A stretch of DNA of 64,000 bases from assembly GCA_009602735.1 (NCBI GenBank), contig WELA01010871.1, positions 98,183-162,182 of the forward strand, read 5' to 3'. Position numbers and translations under genes: made by a program. The stretch is from Mesotaenium endlicherianum (Eukaryota; Streptophyta; Zygnematophyceae; Zygnematales; Mesotaeniaceae). Positions 20,397-32,588 of this stretch are shown in pieces (positions within the stretch are counted from its first letter, which is position 1; every line of letters begins with the position of its first letter). The notes under the pieces were generated by a model, which saw nothing but the letters and a program-made list of their open reading frames with translations, searched no databases and had not been told where the DNA came from.

Positions 20397-23300
20397 GGCG
20401 AGCATCAGCACAAGTGTAACCGAAAGCATGTGAGCACGCTGGTGGGGATTGACGACCTTCACTGGCAGAGGGGCAACAAGTATCCCAGGATCTATAAGGA
20501 CAGGTGCTTGATAGGACTCCTTTGATGACGGCATCCAGTGTGTGGGAGGAAGTTAAAATAGCACTTTGTAGTTTGCAATGAGTATGTCGTGACGTTTCGC
20601 AGTGGGTGATTTGCTTCTACTAGTAATCATTTGAGTGATGATTATTTGGAATGCTACCAGACTTGATCATACGCTGAATTTACTGCACAAAACTCAGAGT
20701 GTACCCTGTCAAAAAGTATTGGACCTCGACCTCATACTCAATGCTTGTTGGTGTGCTCCAACTCAATTGAACAAGCAGCTGTGATTTCTTATGTGCTGGG
20801 CTCTTGTGATACAACTTCCATGAGGCCACTAAAAAATAACTGGCTTCTAGTGCGGGACTTTCATTAACTTTTCTAAATCTGCTCAATCCCAGGGGGAAGA
20901 GACATGATCCTAAATACCTATCTAACACACTGACACCTGTACACGAGTGGGCGATACAATACAAGGGACTATGGTTACAGCTATCGCTGTTTTCCAAGGA
21001 CCTTCCCTTGCATAACTACCCTGAACTATGACAACTAGCAGCAGTACCGAATCCAGCCGGCTGGAAGGAAGTATCAGACTGATAATCGCGCGGAATGGGA
21101 CTAACCCTATACGACCCCCAGAACAGAGTCAAGTAGGGAGGCAATTTTGCCGTCCTGGTCTTTACAATATTTGCTTCCAACGACAGGCTGGGGTTGTTGA
21201 CCACAAAGGTTCTACACTTTTTGGAAAGAGTTGCGGTGCTACCCCTGCTGTACTTAGCCTCATCCTCCTTAATGTGATAATCTTTCACGTTCTTTTCTTG
21301 AGACCCAAAACGGTTCGTCGTCATCATAGAAGAAAGCTGCAAATATTCCTTTCTGTACCTCCATGCACTGGCCATTGAAGAAGACGTCAGCATGATGTAT
21401 GCCCACCTCTTTCTATGCTCACGCTTGTCCAAAGAAGACAGCAGGAACGCAAATGAAGCTATTGCTCGTTGGATAGTAGACAACCTCGTTGAGAGGCGGC
21501 CTGCCATTGGAAACGACATGTAAGAAATGGTGTAATGAGCTGTAGCTTGCTCAATTTGTGAAAAGCACTTCAAATGATTGACAATTTGCATCGCTCTCTC
21601 TCTCTCTCTCTCTCTACTTGGCCAGCAGTTTGTGTGTGAAAGAAGCAAAGCGGCAGTGCAGTACAGCAACTATGTTCCATTCTGCAGGTGTCCCATCAAT
21701 TTGGACAAGGTTAAAGTAACTCACTCTGTGTCCTCGTCGGCATAGTCGCCACCCACGCAGTCACTTGTTTTTAACGATTTTAAACTGTTGACAAGTGTAC
21801 AACCGTCGGTAGTAGAACGAAGTTTGTGCATTAGTACACACAAACGAGCATCTTACTATCGGCATCCCTGTCGGGTGGCAGGCTTCCCACAAAGGGGACA
21901 CTTGCCCCTACTGCAAGGAAATCGATGCACGAGTAAAAACGGCAACACGCCGCTGTTAGAACATTATGCGGCTCACAGGTGTGTGGAGAATCCTGCAGAT
22001 GACAGTGGGCTGCACATAATATTCAGCTACACACTGGAGTGCTATTCATAAATTGCAGCACCAGTCATTGAGGGAAGGTAACTATTAGGACCAAGGATTA
22101 CCCTATTTCAAGTGCTGTCTCAACACACCTTTTGCAGAACCTATGGCCTCAATCTTGTACCTCCACGGGTGTGTTCATAATATCTGCCAAACAAAAATGT
22201 GGATGCAGTCCAGGACCTCTTTTAAAGTTGTGAAGAGTGTTGAAATCTGAACCGCTGACCTCGTGCTCGTCGCACTAAATATCTCGCACAACAAGAAAAA
22301 CACAAGCGCGTTCTCACTTAAACAAATGGAACAGAGATATTCTGCGAAAGTAGAGTCCTTTGACATGTGCTCATCCACCATAGCAAAGATTTCCCTGCCT
22401 GGTGCTAGTGCTATATTGTGACACAATGTAGGCGTGTCTGTAGTAGCTCGGTGATTGAAAGCGGTGGTGCGCTTTTAAAATGGGGAGAGAAACGGATCTG
22501 ATAGTAAAAGGGCCCATCATGTTGCACTCTATGGGCACGAAATAAAGTGAGATTGGAGGGAAGTCAGCCTTATAAAATTGGTGTCAAATTTGCGAATTTG
22601 GCTCATGGAGGGAAAGTGGCCTGCGAAGGTGCATTACTTTCACTACTGAGTTCGGCATCTTTGGGCGGTGATGTCGGCATCGAGGGTGGGCTAGCTTCAA
22701 ATTCAGTGGTACTCCGTGGATGATAGGACGTCATTAGTAATGTACTTTGAATGTCGTCTCTGGCAGTATGGCCCAGTATGGTGTAGTGGAAAAGCTGACG
22801 TGCCCACACATGCGACCCTGTTGAGCGTCATTATGGATTGGGTCGCAACCCCGAAGCCATCAACCTTTTACACTTCATTTACGTACTATTTTCGTCGTAC
22901 TATTGCATTGCTCCTGAAACGAACATTATATTTTTGTCAACCTCATGCACAATTCCCGAACAAGCAGACAAAGGATCGAAGCCATGCTTCGTAACCAATT
23001 TATTACAGAAGGTTATCTCATTTTCAAGTGCTATACTATTTAGAAATATAATTGTGTGAAAACCTCTGAAGGTCATCTTGCTGTGGCCCGCAAAATGTTC
23101 CACCATTTGGCGATTATATATATGCTATTTACGGTATTTTGTTGTCATTTGCTTCAGCAAAGTAAAGCGTGTGCGTGACCAGATATTTCGGTCACTTGAA
23201 GTACGTTCAACACAAAGTTCATATTTTGCTCGCGCTTGGTTGGTTTGTGTACAGATTTTGGACGTGGTTGAACGACTCTTGGTTCTTGGACATAATCACT

Positions 23301-23640
23301 GACGTCTAATTACGTTCAATCGTCAAACCCGAGCGCCTGCGAGTCGGAAACATCCAACCTTGTCCTTCAATACCTCTACCGAGCCTTGTTCTTAAATGCA
23401 CATGCAGAGCCATGGCTGCATTTAAGTGGCTCAGGTGTATAGTCCTACATGGAAGACAAATGTATCCACAGATGGGACCCTCGGCTAGCGCGTAGATAGA
23501 CTGTTGTGTGCATGTCAGGTGAGTTTTTTTGTTCCTTGTGGTGCTCGTGATGAATTCGATATCAAGAATTGAGATTTCAGGCTGGTCACAAAGTCGGGCC
23601 CTCTTTCTCTTTGAGCTGTGCTAGCTTTTATCATCCATAC
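20397..23640. other. No recognised gene
   Basis: A minus-strand frame at 21016-21669 (217 codons) includes the translated TC repeat and is otherwise unrecognised; I do not call it a gene. A (TC)n tract lies at 21594-21615. The rest shows only short random-looking frames. Confidence 0.5.
21594..21615. repeat. (TC)n microsatellite
   Basis: Eleven CT dinucleotides in a row. Confidence 0.95.
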
Positions 23641-23653
23641 ACTGCATTGTCTT

Positions 23654-24661
23654 ATGAGTGAGCGACAACAGCCAGTACATGCCAATGTCCAAAAGCAAAG
23701 GGAGTGAAGAGTTACGAGATACAAGTAGTGCTGATGAGGGACCGATGAGTCCAACTAACAAACAGCGGGATAGCAATTTAAGTGATGAATTGCAAGAATT
23801 TATAGAGAAACCAAAATGGAAATCAAAAGGGTTGAAGCCTTGAAAAGTAGTCTTGCATATGACATCACTCGTCTAGAGGTAATCCAGAGAGATGCAACGG
23901 CGGAATCAAATATAAACATCACTATCAATCAGCATTTATCTTATGTCAGAAGAAAGGCTGCAGCCTTTTATGATCAATCTTTCCGTCTGAAAAACAGGCC
24001 TCTTTAGCTAGCTCTAGGGGAGGACAAAGTTATGTCTGTCATGGCATCAACATCAGACAAGAGCAAAGCTCCATCATTAGAACCTGAGGAATCACAGGAA
24101 GATGTATTGCCGGCTGTGGAAGTAGTGGCAGCTCTCCAGCCAGTTGATGACGATCCAGTTGAGGAGATGGGGAAAATCGGAAGAGAGAGTTTGATAGAGT
24201 CACAAATGATATTGCCCAATGGATGAAGGAGTTAGTACACTTGTCAGAAAAAGCCTCATACAATTTGGGTAAATTGCGAGACTTGAGATCAGATGCAATT
24301 CACACCCACAGAAAGTGTTTGGGTGATACATGGGCACCCAAACGCGTGCACGAAGCTGTTGAAGCTGAGGGTGAGGATGTTGCTGTGGAAGAAAGCGGTT
24401 TAAGTTTCAACATGTTCTCTGTCTGCTACATGGGAGGAGTAGAGGTAGGCAATTCTTGATGTGAAGGATTTGAGGTGGACAATTCTTGTGTTGTTTGTGC
24501 CCAACATGCAATGGCAGGTAGTTTTGCCACTGTTGCGCCTCCATCTAACACATTAAATGCTATTGTGGATGTGCAGTTGTGGAGGGCAAAGTCGGAGGAT
24601 AATGATGCTGCAACCTGGAAGCAGAGAGCGATGGAAGCTGTGCAGGGTGAGGGCCTTTTAC
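23654..24661 (+). pseudogene. Unidentified gene or gene relic L
   Basis: Successive plus-strand frames look like pieces of one protein broken by indels. 23658-23843 contains DTSSADEGPMSPTNKQRDSN. 23816-24226 contains YDITRLEVIQRDATAESN and is interrupted by TAG at 24005. 24223-24732 contains MKELVHLSEKASYNLGKLRD, with a TGA at 24457. Composition is hydrophilic and acidic, with probable coiled-coil segments and no family I recognise. It ends where the left inverted-repeat arm begins. Introns could explain some breaks but I find no clear splice sites. It may be a host gene next to the transposon or part of a larger element. Confidence 0.35.
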
Positions 24662-25200
24662 GAGGTCCTAATAGTTGTACATATGTGGCCCTTATTGTTG
24701 CAAGGCCCCTCTTTGAGCTCCTTGTACATTAGTTCATATTGTTTTACGGGCAGGTTACATTAGTTGCAGCACTAGCGTCTGAGTCAAATATTTGTACATA
24801 CTCTTTTGAGAAGCTTGTTTTAGGGGTGTAGGCGCCTTGTTGCTATAGAGTGGCATCATTTTATCCTCCTTACTCTTGAGAATATATGCAGTCGAAGTAA
24901 CAGTTGAAAATCAAATCACTATCATGTCTCCTCCAGTGCACATGCGTGGTTGTGTGAAGTTGAGTGACCACTAATGTAAAGTAATATAATATCAAAAAGT
25001 ATGCATGTGTACTTGTGTTACTGTCCTGCACTGCAGCAATTGGAGTCTTTGCGCCTAGCAAATTTGCGATGTGCATCATGGAATCAGTATATGTTACTAA
25101 CAACGGCACTTGTGGACAATAGTTTTATTTCTTTATTTTATAGGAAAATGTACAAGTTGAGGTCCTGTACCATATACTCCTGTACCCCAAATCTTCTTAC
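24662..25200 (+). repeat. Left inverted-repeat arm
   Basis: Shares in inverted orientation with 32069-32588 the blocks ATAGTTGTACATAT, GAGCTCCTTGTA, TTTTGAGAAGCTTG, GTGTAGGCGCC, TGGTTGTGTGAAGTTGAGT, TGTTACTGT and CAAGTTGAGGTCCTGTACC, in the same order, with indels between them. Confidence 0.85.
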
Positions 25201-25353
25201 AGCAAATATTTCCGCCATACTGTTGAGTTAGCTCTCTACACATGCTGCCAGATCATCTCTTTTAGCACCTCTTATTCAGCAAATATTTCCGCCATACTGT
25301 TGAATTTTCTCTCTACACATGCTGCCAGATCATCTCTTTTAGCACCTCTTATT
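25200..25353. repeat. 77-bp tandem duplication
   Basis: Two adjacent copies (25200-25276 and 25277-25353), each starting CAGCAAATATTTCCGCC and ending AGCACCTCTTATT. They differ only around GAGTTAGC versus GAATTTTC. They begin exactly at the inner end of the left inverted-repeat arm. Confidence 0.95.
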
Positions 25354-25559
25354 GTACACAGGCCTTTGGCACTCCTCTTGCTCCCGCCTTGTTCAGTCCA
25401 CAGCAAGCAGCTCTACAGCACGCAGCTCCCGAGGCTTCAATTTGTAATCAGAGTCTGCTCAGTGCAAATGAAACGGGTGACAATGAATCTTCCAGTGGCC
25501 CCCAATATTGGCATGCTATCATCCCTCACAAGCGCTCTAGTTTCTTCAACTGACAATCA

Positions 25560-26530
25560 TGTGTAGACCTACCCTCATGCAGATGTTCACGAGAGGTGCA
25601 CCATTGATGCTGGAGTCTTGAGATATGCGTGCATTTGCAAACTAGCGTGCAACAGGGAGTCCAATCGATCTTTTGCCCACCTGAGCTTGTCGTCTCTGCC
25701 TCACCTCGCTGTGTTGCCATGTCCTCTTCTTCCACGGAGGACACGCGGCGTTCCTTTCGCTGCTGGATTTCTTAGTTGTTGGAGCAGCGGAACCCCCGCC
25801 TGAAGTTGCAGCTTGCATCATTTTTTAATTTGTCTGGGTTGACTTCCTAGCTGGAGGCCTCCTACGTGGCGGCGCTTTGGACTTTGGGGTCCTCTTCTTT
25901 AAACTGCTCGAATACGTTCAGCAGGAGCCTCCTTCCGAAGTATTCTTCTCTGCAGTCACAGGTCGCAACATCAGAGTGTCGCTTGCGTTGACAGGGCCTG
26001 CTCATTCCTTGGTTGTGATCTATCAGCCAACGCAGGAGGGCTTGAGATTGCTACAATGTGCATGAGCATGCAGATAGAGTACAAATGAAGTGAGACACCA
26101 CCAATTTTGCACCTACTCACCATGTGCACAGTCTACAAATTCTTTGTTGAGGCCGGAGTCTCTAGTCTGTGGAGACTTCTTGTTGTTACAATCTCCCCAC
26201 TCTTGTTCATAGCCGTCCTTGTTCTTCCCCCACATTGGGACTGAAATAGCAACCTCCTCTTCACGTGGAATGCCTGCACTTATGACATGGAAGTTGAGCC
26301 CTTTCTAAGAGCGTGTGGCCAACAAGCAGAGTCAGTTGACAGTCTAGCATGCACATGCTCTCAAAGTGTCAGGAGGCTGCGTACCTCTCATGGAGTTCTG
26401 GCTTTCTTCTTGGCGGTTGTGGCCGGGGACAGATTGGGGTTCCCTGCCGGTCCCTTGCACACCGGTGCTTTTGTTAACGGGGATGCCAGCCTCCTCTTCT
26501 GCTCCAATAACTACAAACATACAAATAGCA

Positions 26531-26566
<36 letters not shown>

Positions 26567-27110
26567 GCCACTGTTAAGCTAACAAGCGGATCAAAGAAAT
26601 TGAGCAACAAAGGGCATTTCATACATGCACTTAAGCTGCACAGATCATGTACCTTGCATGGCCAAGCGGGCCCCCTCCTTCACCTTCTCGCTCCTTTTCC
26701 ACAAACTTGAGCCCTTGTGCTTGTGAAACTCTACCACCATAGTGTTACCTTTCGCCAACCAAGGCCTCAAGTTCTCTACTGCCTGCCTCCCCCGTTTAAG
26801 TCTCGACTCGGCTCGTTGCTCCTCAAGTGCTTGTCTCTGAAGCATTCCTTAGTTTCCTCAAGCCCTTTGTATAAGGCATGCCAATCCAAGGCTTCGTGTC
26901 TCTACTGAAGGCTCAGACTCTCATCACGAGACTGGAGGAGGTACAACTCTGAATGATGAGCCATAATTTTGGGCAATTGAGACTTTTTTCAAGAGAACAG
27001 AGGGAGAAATAATCTTCGCATTCTTACTACTGATATTAGCGTTGGACTTGTTGTCGTTGCTCTCGTTGTCCACCGCTGAGATGGCAATGGACGCCATTCT
27101 TTGCCTCGTC
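25560..27110 (-). CDS. Unidentified multi-exon gene inside the DNA transposon (tentative)
   Basis: Several minus-strand coding-like stretches are joined by plausible splice sites. First, a start region near 27094 (MASIAISAVDNESNDNKSN). Second, 26845-26660 (QALEEQRAESRLKRGRQAVE ... VKEGARLAMQ) ending at a GTACAT donor. Third, about 26506-26386 (EEEAGIPVNKSTGVQG ... QEESQNSMR) between an acceptor after TTGGAGCAG and a GTACGC donor. Fourth, about 25765-25670 (RRVSSVEEEDMATQRGEAET). The product is hydrophilic and charged, of no family I recognise. Its place, divergent from the transposase-like gene, suggests an accessory DNA-binding or regulatory protein as in other two-gene transposons; that is inference only. 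Exon limits are approximate. Confidence 0.3.
26534..26562. repeat. (GA)n microsatellite
   Basis: Uninterrupted GA repeat of about 29 bases, lying in a probable intron of the minus-strand gene. Confidence 0.95.
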
Positions 27111-27810
27111 GACCACCCTTCCTGCATGAAGCAGGATGAAGCAGCATGCAGAGAGCTAACTTCCAGTACCTTTCTTTATTGTCCGAAAGTGGCAGTCGCT
27201 ATTCGAAATTACTCCACATGAGCTCGCCATTTCCCGACTCCCAAACGTGAGCGACACTTGCACGGAGGACAACGTACAATAACTCACATTTTGCTCGCAT
27301 AAATTTCATGACGTCTGTGACACGTCACAATGGAATAATTTGTGTGCCCTTCATATTTGTTACACTCCTCCCAGAACACGACGATACGTGTCAGTGAATG
27401 CACCTGCGTTGTGTGTGCAGATGTGACTGTTGCGACCGTCGTGGCCAAATGTTGTGACCGTCAAATGAAATCGTTGGAGAGGAACGGACCAAAAAGTTGG
27501 TCACGTGCCGTGACAAATTCCTTGTCTCCGGTCCTTTTTTTCACGCAATTAAAATGATCACTTCGTTGCCAAAAATTTGCAGCGGACTAAAAATTGGTCG
27601 GGTCGGAACTTCAAAGCAATCAATCAATAATATGGAAAAATTCGGCTCCTATCCGGAGGCAAATATAAAATTGCCTTGTATCAGGTGAAGACAATAATAG
27701 TCTTGCCTTCACCAAGGAGATACCAATTGAGGTGTCTTGTTCACGAGTAAAACTGTAGTTTTTGGGTGAATGTATAAGGGGTACACTTAACCAAGAGGAC
27801 AGGAGTTGTT
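27111..27810. promoter_or_regulatory. Divergent intergenic region of the DNA transposon
   Basis: No coding sequence. It lies between the starts of two oppositely oriented genes and would have to carry both promoters. An imperfect palindrome TGTGACACGTCACA is visible at about 27318-27331. No clear TATA box was assigned. Confidence 0.3.
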
Positions 27811-28293
27811 GTGGCGATGCCAAGGATATTGGGCAGTGGTAAAGCACCACATCAGAACGAGAAAGTACAATACATCCAGTGTGGAGAATGGATGAGGTGT
27901 AGAGTGGTTCATCATCATGCCTGTACAGCTGAATCAGCAGATGAAGAAGCATGGCGCAGAGAACAAGAGTGGACAAGACATGTTGAAGAGAGTGATGAGA
28001 GAGCACGCCTTAGTCAGCTAGCGGCAGATGAGGCACGCCGACAATTAAGGCAACAAGAGGAAGATCTCAGGCAAGCGCAAATAGAAGCCTCATAAGCAGC
28101 GCGCAAGGATGCTTTTAGAGCACAAGAGGCAGCCAAAAGACTAGGTGATTTAGCACGACAGGCAGAGGTACGGGAACAGCAGGCAGCTGTGCGGGCATTG
28201 GAGAGGGCTGCCGAGGCTGCAGCACGCGCAGCAGGAAATTTAGCTTTGAATCGTTGTGACGAAATCATATTAGAGGCCACAGAGGAAGAGTGA
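27811..28293 (+). pseudogene. N-terminal part of the transposase-like gene: coiled coil
   Basis: An open frame from 27811 (GEWMRCRVVHHHACTAES, with one Cys and several His) leads into a long Ala/Arg/Glu/Gln-rich coiled coil (EARRQLRQQEEDLRQAQIEA). TAA at 28093 interrupts it, and the same frame continues the coiled coil to a stop near 28293. It is probably the first exon or N-terminus of the gene continuing at 28435, decayed by a nonsense change. This is judged by position and frame continuity only. Confidence 0.45.
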
Positions 28294-28434
28294 GGGGAAA
28301 TTCAAAAGCGCGACGTGCTTGTGCAAGTGTGGCTACGAGATCCTGCACAATGTAGGTACTAAGAAAACCAAGCGATTGACAGAGGCGTGGAGGTTGAATA
28401 GCCAATTCTACAAAGCAGAGGACAAAAAAGGTGC

Positions 28435-31400
28435 TTGATTGACGACATACACAAGACGAAAGCCGAATTTCACAAGCATGGTGTGCGAGAAACCCTGTTG
28501 CCAAGCAGGGAGAAGCTGTGGTCCAAGCCAGTCAGGGAAAGTCTGGCGGAGGTGGTGGGGGACGATTTATTGAGCAGGGAGATCCACTTCAAGCCTGAGG
28601 TGTTAGTGGACAAAGAGATGACGGGGCTCTACAACTCCCCATATGTAAGTGGCCATCCGTTCTTTCGGGAGTACAGCTGTCAAATGCACACATGGGGGGA
28701 GGAAATGAAGGTGGCCTTGGGGGATTTCCTGGTTGTGAGCCCACAAGTAGCAGGTATATCACTGCGACCCTTGCTTGCCATATCGCATTTTACCCATGGG
28801 AGTCTGGGAGTACAGCTTGCTGGGTGCCTGGGAATTCCTTCCCCTCAATTAGTCTTTCACTAGTCATTAAATGACAAGGGCCATCCTGCATGCGCAGGTG
28901 CCGCGGGCCGGGAGGTGATGGTCTTGGTGCACGAGATCCTGTCAACTGACAGCAGCCAACCTGATAGACAGCCCGTCATAAGTGCTCACGTGATGCAGAA
29001 GGGTGAAGGGCACGGGGAGCTCTTGCTCACTGAGGAGCCAATGAAAGTGGACCCTAGCCTCATTCTGCGCACCTGCGAAGTTGTTCATGGTGCACCACCA
29101 TTGGGGGGGAACTGGGAGGAGTTAGTTGGGAGTGATCGGAACATGGTTGGGTAGTGGAAGGCAAGGAGACTTACTGGTGTGTAGATGCTCTCAAACAAAA
29201 GGACGAGGGAGTTTTCAGGAGGGTAACGGCACCAACTGTGAACTTCCAGCTGGATACTCAGACGCCACAAGGAAGGCACACATTCCCAAGAACCTGCCCG
29301 TAGTGAACAGCCGGCCATATTGCTTGTCATGGATGCTTTCAAGATCTTGAAAAGAAAGGGTCAGAGTGTCACGGGGTACTACTACCGCTTGCAAAATTTG
29401 GACAGTGTCATTGGGGATACCAGCATCATTTGGGTCAGTACATTTAGCAGCAAGGACTCTGGGGATGGTGAGGTGCTTGAGTACCTCGTGAGGGAAGACC
29501 TGAAGCAACTACAAGAGGGCGTAGAGATGTAATTTGCTCCACTCAAGCAAGCGTGTTTGGTGAGGGTGATGACGCTCTTCTGTCAAGATTTCCCACAAAG
29601 GACTAAGAGTATGATGATGAAGGGGCAGTCTTCCGACTTCTCGTGCCCCGTGTGTACCGTACACAAGAATGGGCTCCAAGAATGGAACTTGACGTTGAAT
29701 GATGTTGTGCCGCGTACTGAGGAAGAGTTCAGGCGTTACAGGGTGGAGGTCGGGGAGGCGCGTGAGGAAGCAGCAGCTAAGAAGAGATCGTGGGAAGAGG
29801 CCAGACAGGAGTTGCTGGATGAAAAGTTTGGGGAGAGAACAAAGAGGGAGTGTGAGAAGGATGTGAAGAGATTGAAGGTAGTTCATGCAGCGTCTGCAAA
29901 GAGGTTGGATGGAGTGGAAAAAGGTCACAAGGGCTATGGATGGGAGAAGAGTCCATTGAAGGAGCTGCCCGAGTAGAATCGCATACTCCAGATGCCTTTG
30001 GAGCCTTTTCACCAGTTCGCACCAGGTGTTGGCAAAGAACACATTGGGGAGTGCGGCGCACTGTGCTTGGACGTCTTTCGAGAAAATGGCGTTCAACTAC
30101 AGGGCCGACACGACGAGGGTGAACAGAGGCGACGACAAGGTGAAGAAGCCCATGTACGATCACGGCACTTACACAGGGATGACATTCATGGCCCTCGCAC
30201 CCTCATGCTTGCCTATATTGTTGCGACCTTTCTGTCATCTGAGGGTACAGACGCTTTACACGAAACAGACCTACTTCAACACGGACAAGTACAAGCACAG
30301 GCTGAAGGCACTGAAGCTTTGGGTGAAGCTGTGCAAGCTCATACAGATTTGCTTAGCGAGCTCCCTTAGCCAGAGGGACGTCGACAAGATAGAGGCGCTA
30401 GCAGAGGACTACCACAGAGACTTTGTAGAGGCATTCCCTGCGCGAGAGGCCGATGCCGAGGCAGGGGTCACGGCTCAGCTCAACGGTACGAGTCACAACA
30501 TGCATTCTCTGCTACATTACAGCACTGCCTTGAAGCAGTACGGCCCTATGGTTCACCTGTGGGGCCAGTCCTTTGAGAGCGAGCGCAAGTACGTGAAGAA
30601 CGACATGCCGACTCTCAATAACAAGAATTGCCAAGACAGATCCAAGTGGCTGCTGTATAGGACTCTGGAGAGAATGTGCACGATGGACATCTTTAGGGGC
30701 CATGGTCATACAGTCACTCGGTTGATGAGAATGGCCGATCATGTGGTAGAGGCGGTAGAGGAAGTAGTTTTATGAGAAGACTCAGTGTTGTGGGACCTCA
30801 TGCGGGGGAAGCAAACACACGTCTGGTGCAAAATAGCGAGGCCGCCGGATCCAGGGAGGTCTACATGCGGGTGCAGGTGGCTTCATTCTTGCTCTGCCAT
30901 GGGGCTATCGGCAACTGGTATTGCTCCTCCTTGCCTGCTTCATATTGCATATTCTCGTTGCATGCAATCTGCAAGTCTATTGTGCATGCCATCAACATGG
31001 GTGGGAAAGCTTGAGGCATGCAAAGTGGTGGTGAATGATTCTCATTTTGTTCCTCCCTCAAATTGCAACTGTGCAGCTGGATAGAGAAACACCGAGATTG
31101 TTCTTTCGTGGAGTTGGAAACAATAGGACTCACAAAGCAGGACATGGAGTGGAAGTACCGCTCGCTCTTGGGGTTTGACGAAAAGGTCTTGGGTGATGGC
31201 CTCCAAGAGGACGGGAGCCAGCAGATTGTCTCTGCCAAAGAATGGATCGATGGGCGCATATACATGTGCCAAAATGCTTCCAAGGGAGGGCCCAAGGAGA
31301 CCTTTTGAGTAGGGGATCACGTGTCAGTGGCCGCCAACGGCTTGGCCACAGGAGCCGAGAGAAAGAACAGGCAAGTGTGGGTTGCCAGAGTGGAAAGACT

Positions 31401-31929
31401 CTCCGTGCACGTCATGCACCTCATCCCTTATCCCATGGACAGGCGGGAGAACCCCGGGGGAACCACGGAGCATTTATGGGCTCTGGTGAGGTCGCTCAAG
31501 CTTGTACGCAATCGGAGAAGACGCTTGGTGATCGACGAGTTCACTTCGCATCCGACCTTCACGCTAGAGGCGGATATAGTCGTCATATCGGCGTCCCAAA
31601 TCATTGCAGCGCTGCAGGTGGAAAGGTACTGCTGGGAGACGGAGGATCTACCCGGGTATGTCATCAGAAATGATAAGAAGGACATCGGTCGAGATGTCGG
31701 CGAAGAGTGGGCCCTTGCCAGGACAAGCTGTGCCGTGTGGAGAGAGTGCAAGTTGCACGGGAAGTTGGTGGCTAAAGGCGAGTGCAGAGAATCCTCGTGT
31801 GTTGAAACGGGCGGGTATATATTGAAAATGATACACAAAGCCGACTCGTGCAACAAATTTCTTCTCAACCAATTCCACAGCCGCGACCAAAGCTGCTTCA
31901 GATCAAGGACTATATACGTAGTTAATTAA
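28435..31929 (+). pseudogene. Transposase-like gene of the DNA transposon
   Basis: A chain of plus-strand segments, mostly in one frame. 28435-28753 joins 28898-29150 across an intron (GT 28754, AG 28897, phase 1). The joined part (GDFLVVSPQVAG ... GELLLTEEPMKVDPSLILRT) resembles a BAH domain. 29320-29976 has a Cys pair (FSCPVCTVHKNGLQEW) and a charged coiled coil. 30026-30775 has HNMHSLLHYSTALKQYGP, then HLWGQSFESERKYVKND, a pattern like the C-terminal core of Tnp2/Plavaka-type transposases. 31063-31929 adds another chromatin-reader-like segment (VWVARVERL ... LEADIVVISASQII). Breaks near 29150, at TAA 29530 and TAG 29974, and before 30026, suggest decay or unrecognised introns. Assignment as a transposase is by motif memory, not search. 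Confidence 0.45.
28754..28897 (+). other. Predicted intron in the transposase-like gene
   Basis: Donor GCAG|GTATAT and acceptor GCGCAG|GTGCC, 144 nt, phase 1. Splicing removes the TAG at 28861 and joins two parts of one domain-like sequence in frame. Confidence 0.6.
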
Positions 31930-32068
31930 GCAAGTAGATTACTCTCAGAGGCAGCATAGCATACGAGTAGTATTTGGCGCTGTTTCGAGATGTGCGTATA
32001 CATCCAAATAAAACTAAAAATTCCCTACAGAGCTACAAGAAAGGCAATTTATTGACATTCACTTGACG

Positions 32069-32588
32069 TTAGAAGAGGTGGGGTACTAGAGCATAGGGTA
32101 CAGAACCTCAACTTGTATATACATTTTAATCAATTAATGAATTCTCTTGTCGATAGCTGCAGGTGTAATATTCAATTATTAAGTAGTGATATAGTGACTG
32201 TAAATGCTTCATTCAGTGCAGCACAGTAACAAAAGTACATCCGCATAGTTTCTAAGATTATATTGTTTGTTGTTATTGGTGACTCAACATCACACAACCA
32301 CACATGTGCACACATGGAAGTACATTTGTTACTTGTGGACTGCATAAGACCCTCAAGAGCCTAAAACTTCCCTACACAATGGAGGAAAAAAAGTTGGTAC
32401 TCTGTAGCAACTAGGCGCCGACACCTCTAACACAAGCATCTCAAAAGCATATGTACAAATCTTCAATTCACACAGTAGTAGTGCAACTAACGCAACTTGC
32501 CTAAAAATCAACATCAAGTATTATACAAGGAGCTTGCAGAGGGGCCATGCAACTCTAAGGTGCCTATATGTACAACTATTTGGCCCTC
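32069..32588 (-). repeat. Right inverted-repeat arm
   Basis: Inverted, diverged copy of 24662-25200. Its outer end reads GGCCCTCTAAG after GTACAACTATT. A block of about 60 bases in the left arm (around 24870-24930) is poorly matched here. Confidence 0.85.

Larger units (their letters stand above)
24662..32588 (+). mobile_element. Putative two-gene DNA transposon with ~0.5-kb inverted repeats
   Basis: Imperfect inverted repeats at 24662-25200 and 32069-32588 bound about 6.9 kb. Inside are a minus-strand gene (about 25560-27110) and a plus-strand transposase-like gene (27811-31929), divergent from a common 0.7-kb intergenic region. Two divergent genes between inverted repeats is a familiar DNA-transposon layout. 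The arms have clearly diverged from each other, so the insertion is not recent. I could not define exact ends or a target duplication. The superfamily is uncertain; the transposase-like protein resembles the Tnp2/Plavaka side of CACTA-like elements. Confidence 0.6.

Noticed and set aside
21016-21669. 217-codon minus-strand frame as a gene
   Set aside because: Part of it is a translated TC microsatellite. No motif, splice structure or second copy supports it.
24662-32588. CACTA-type short terminal repeats
   Set aside because: I looked for CACTA/TAGTG ends at the arm boundaries and did not find them; only long imperfect arms are visible.
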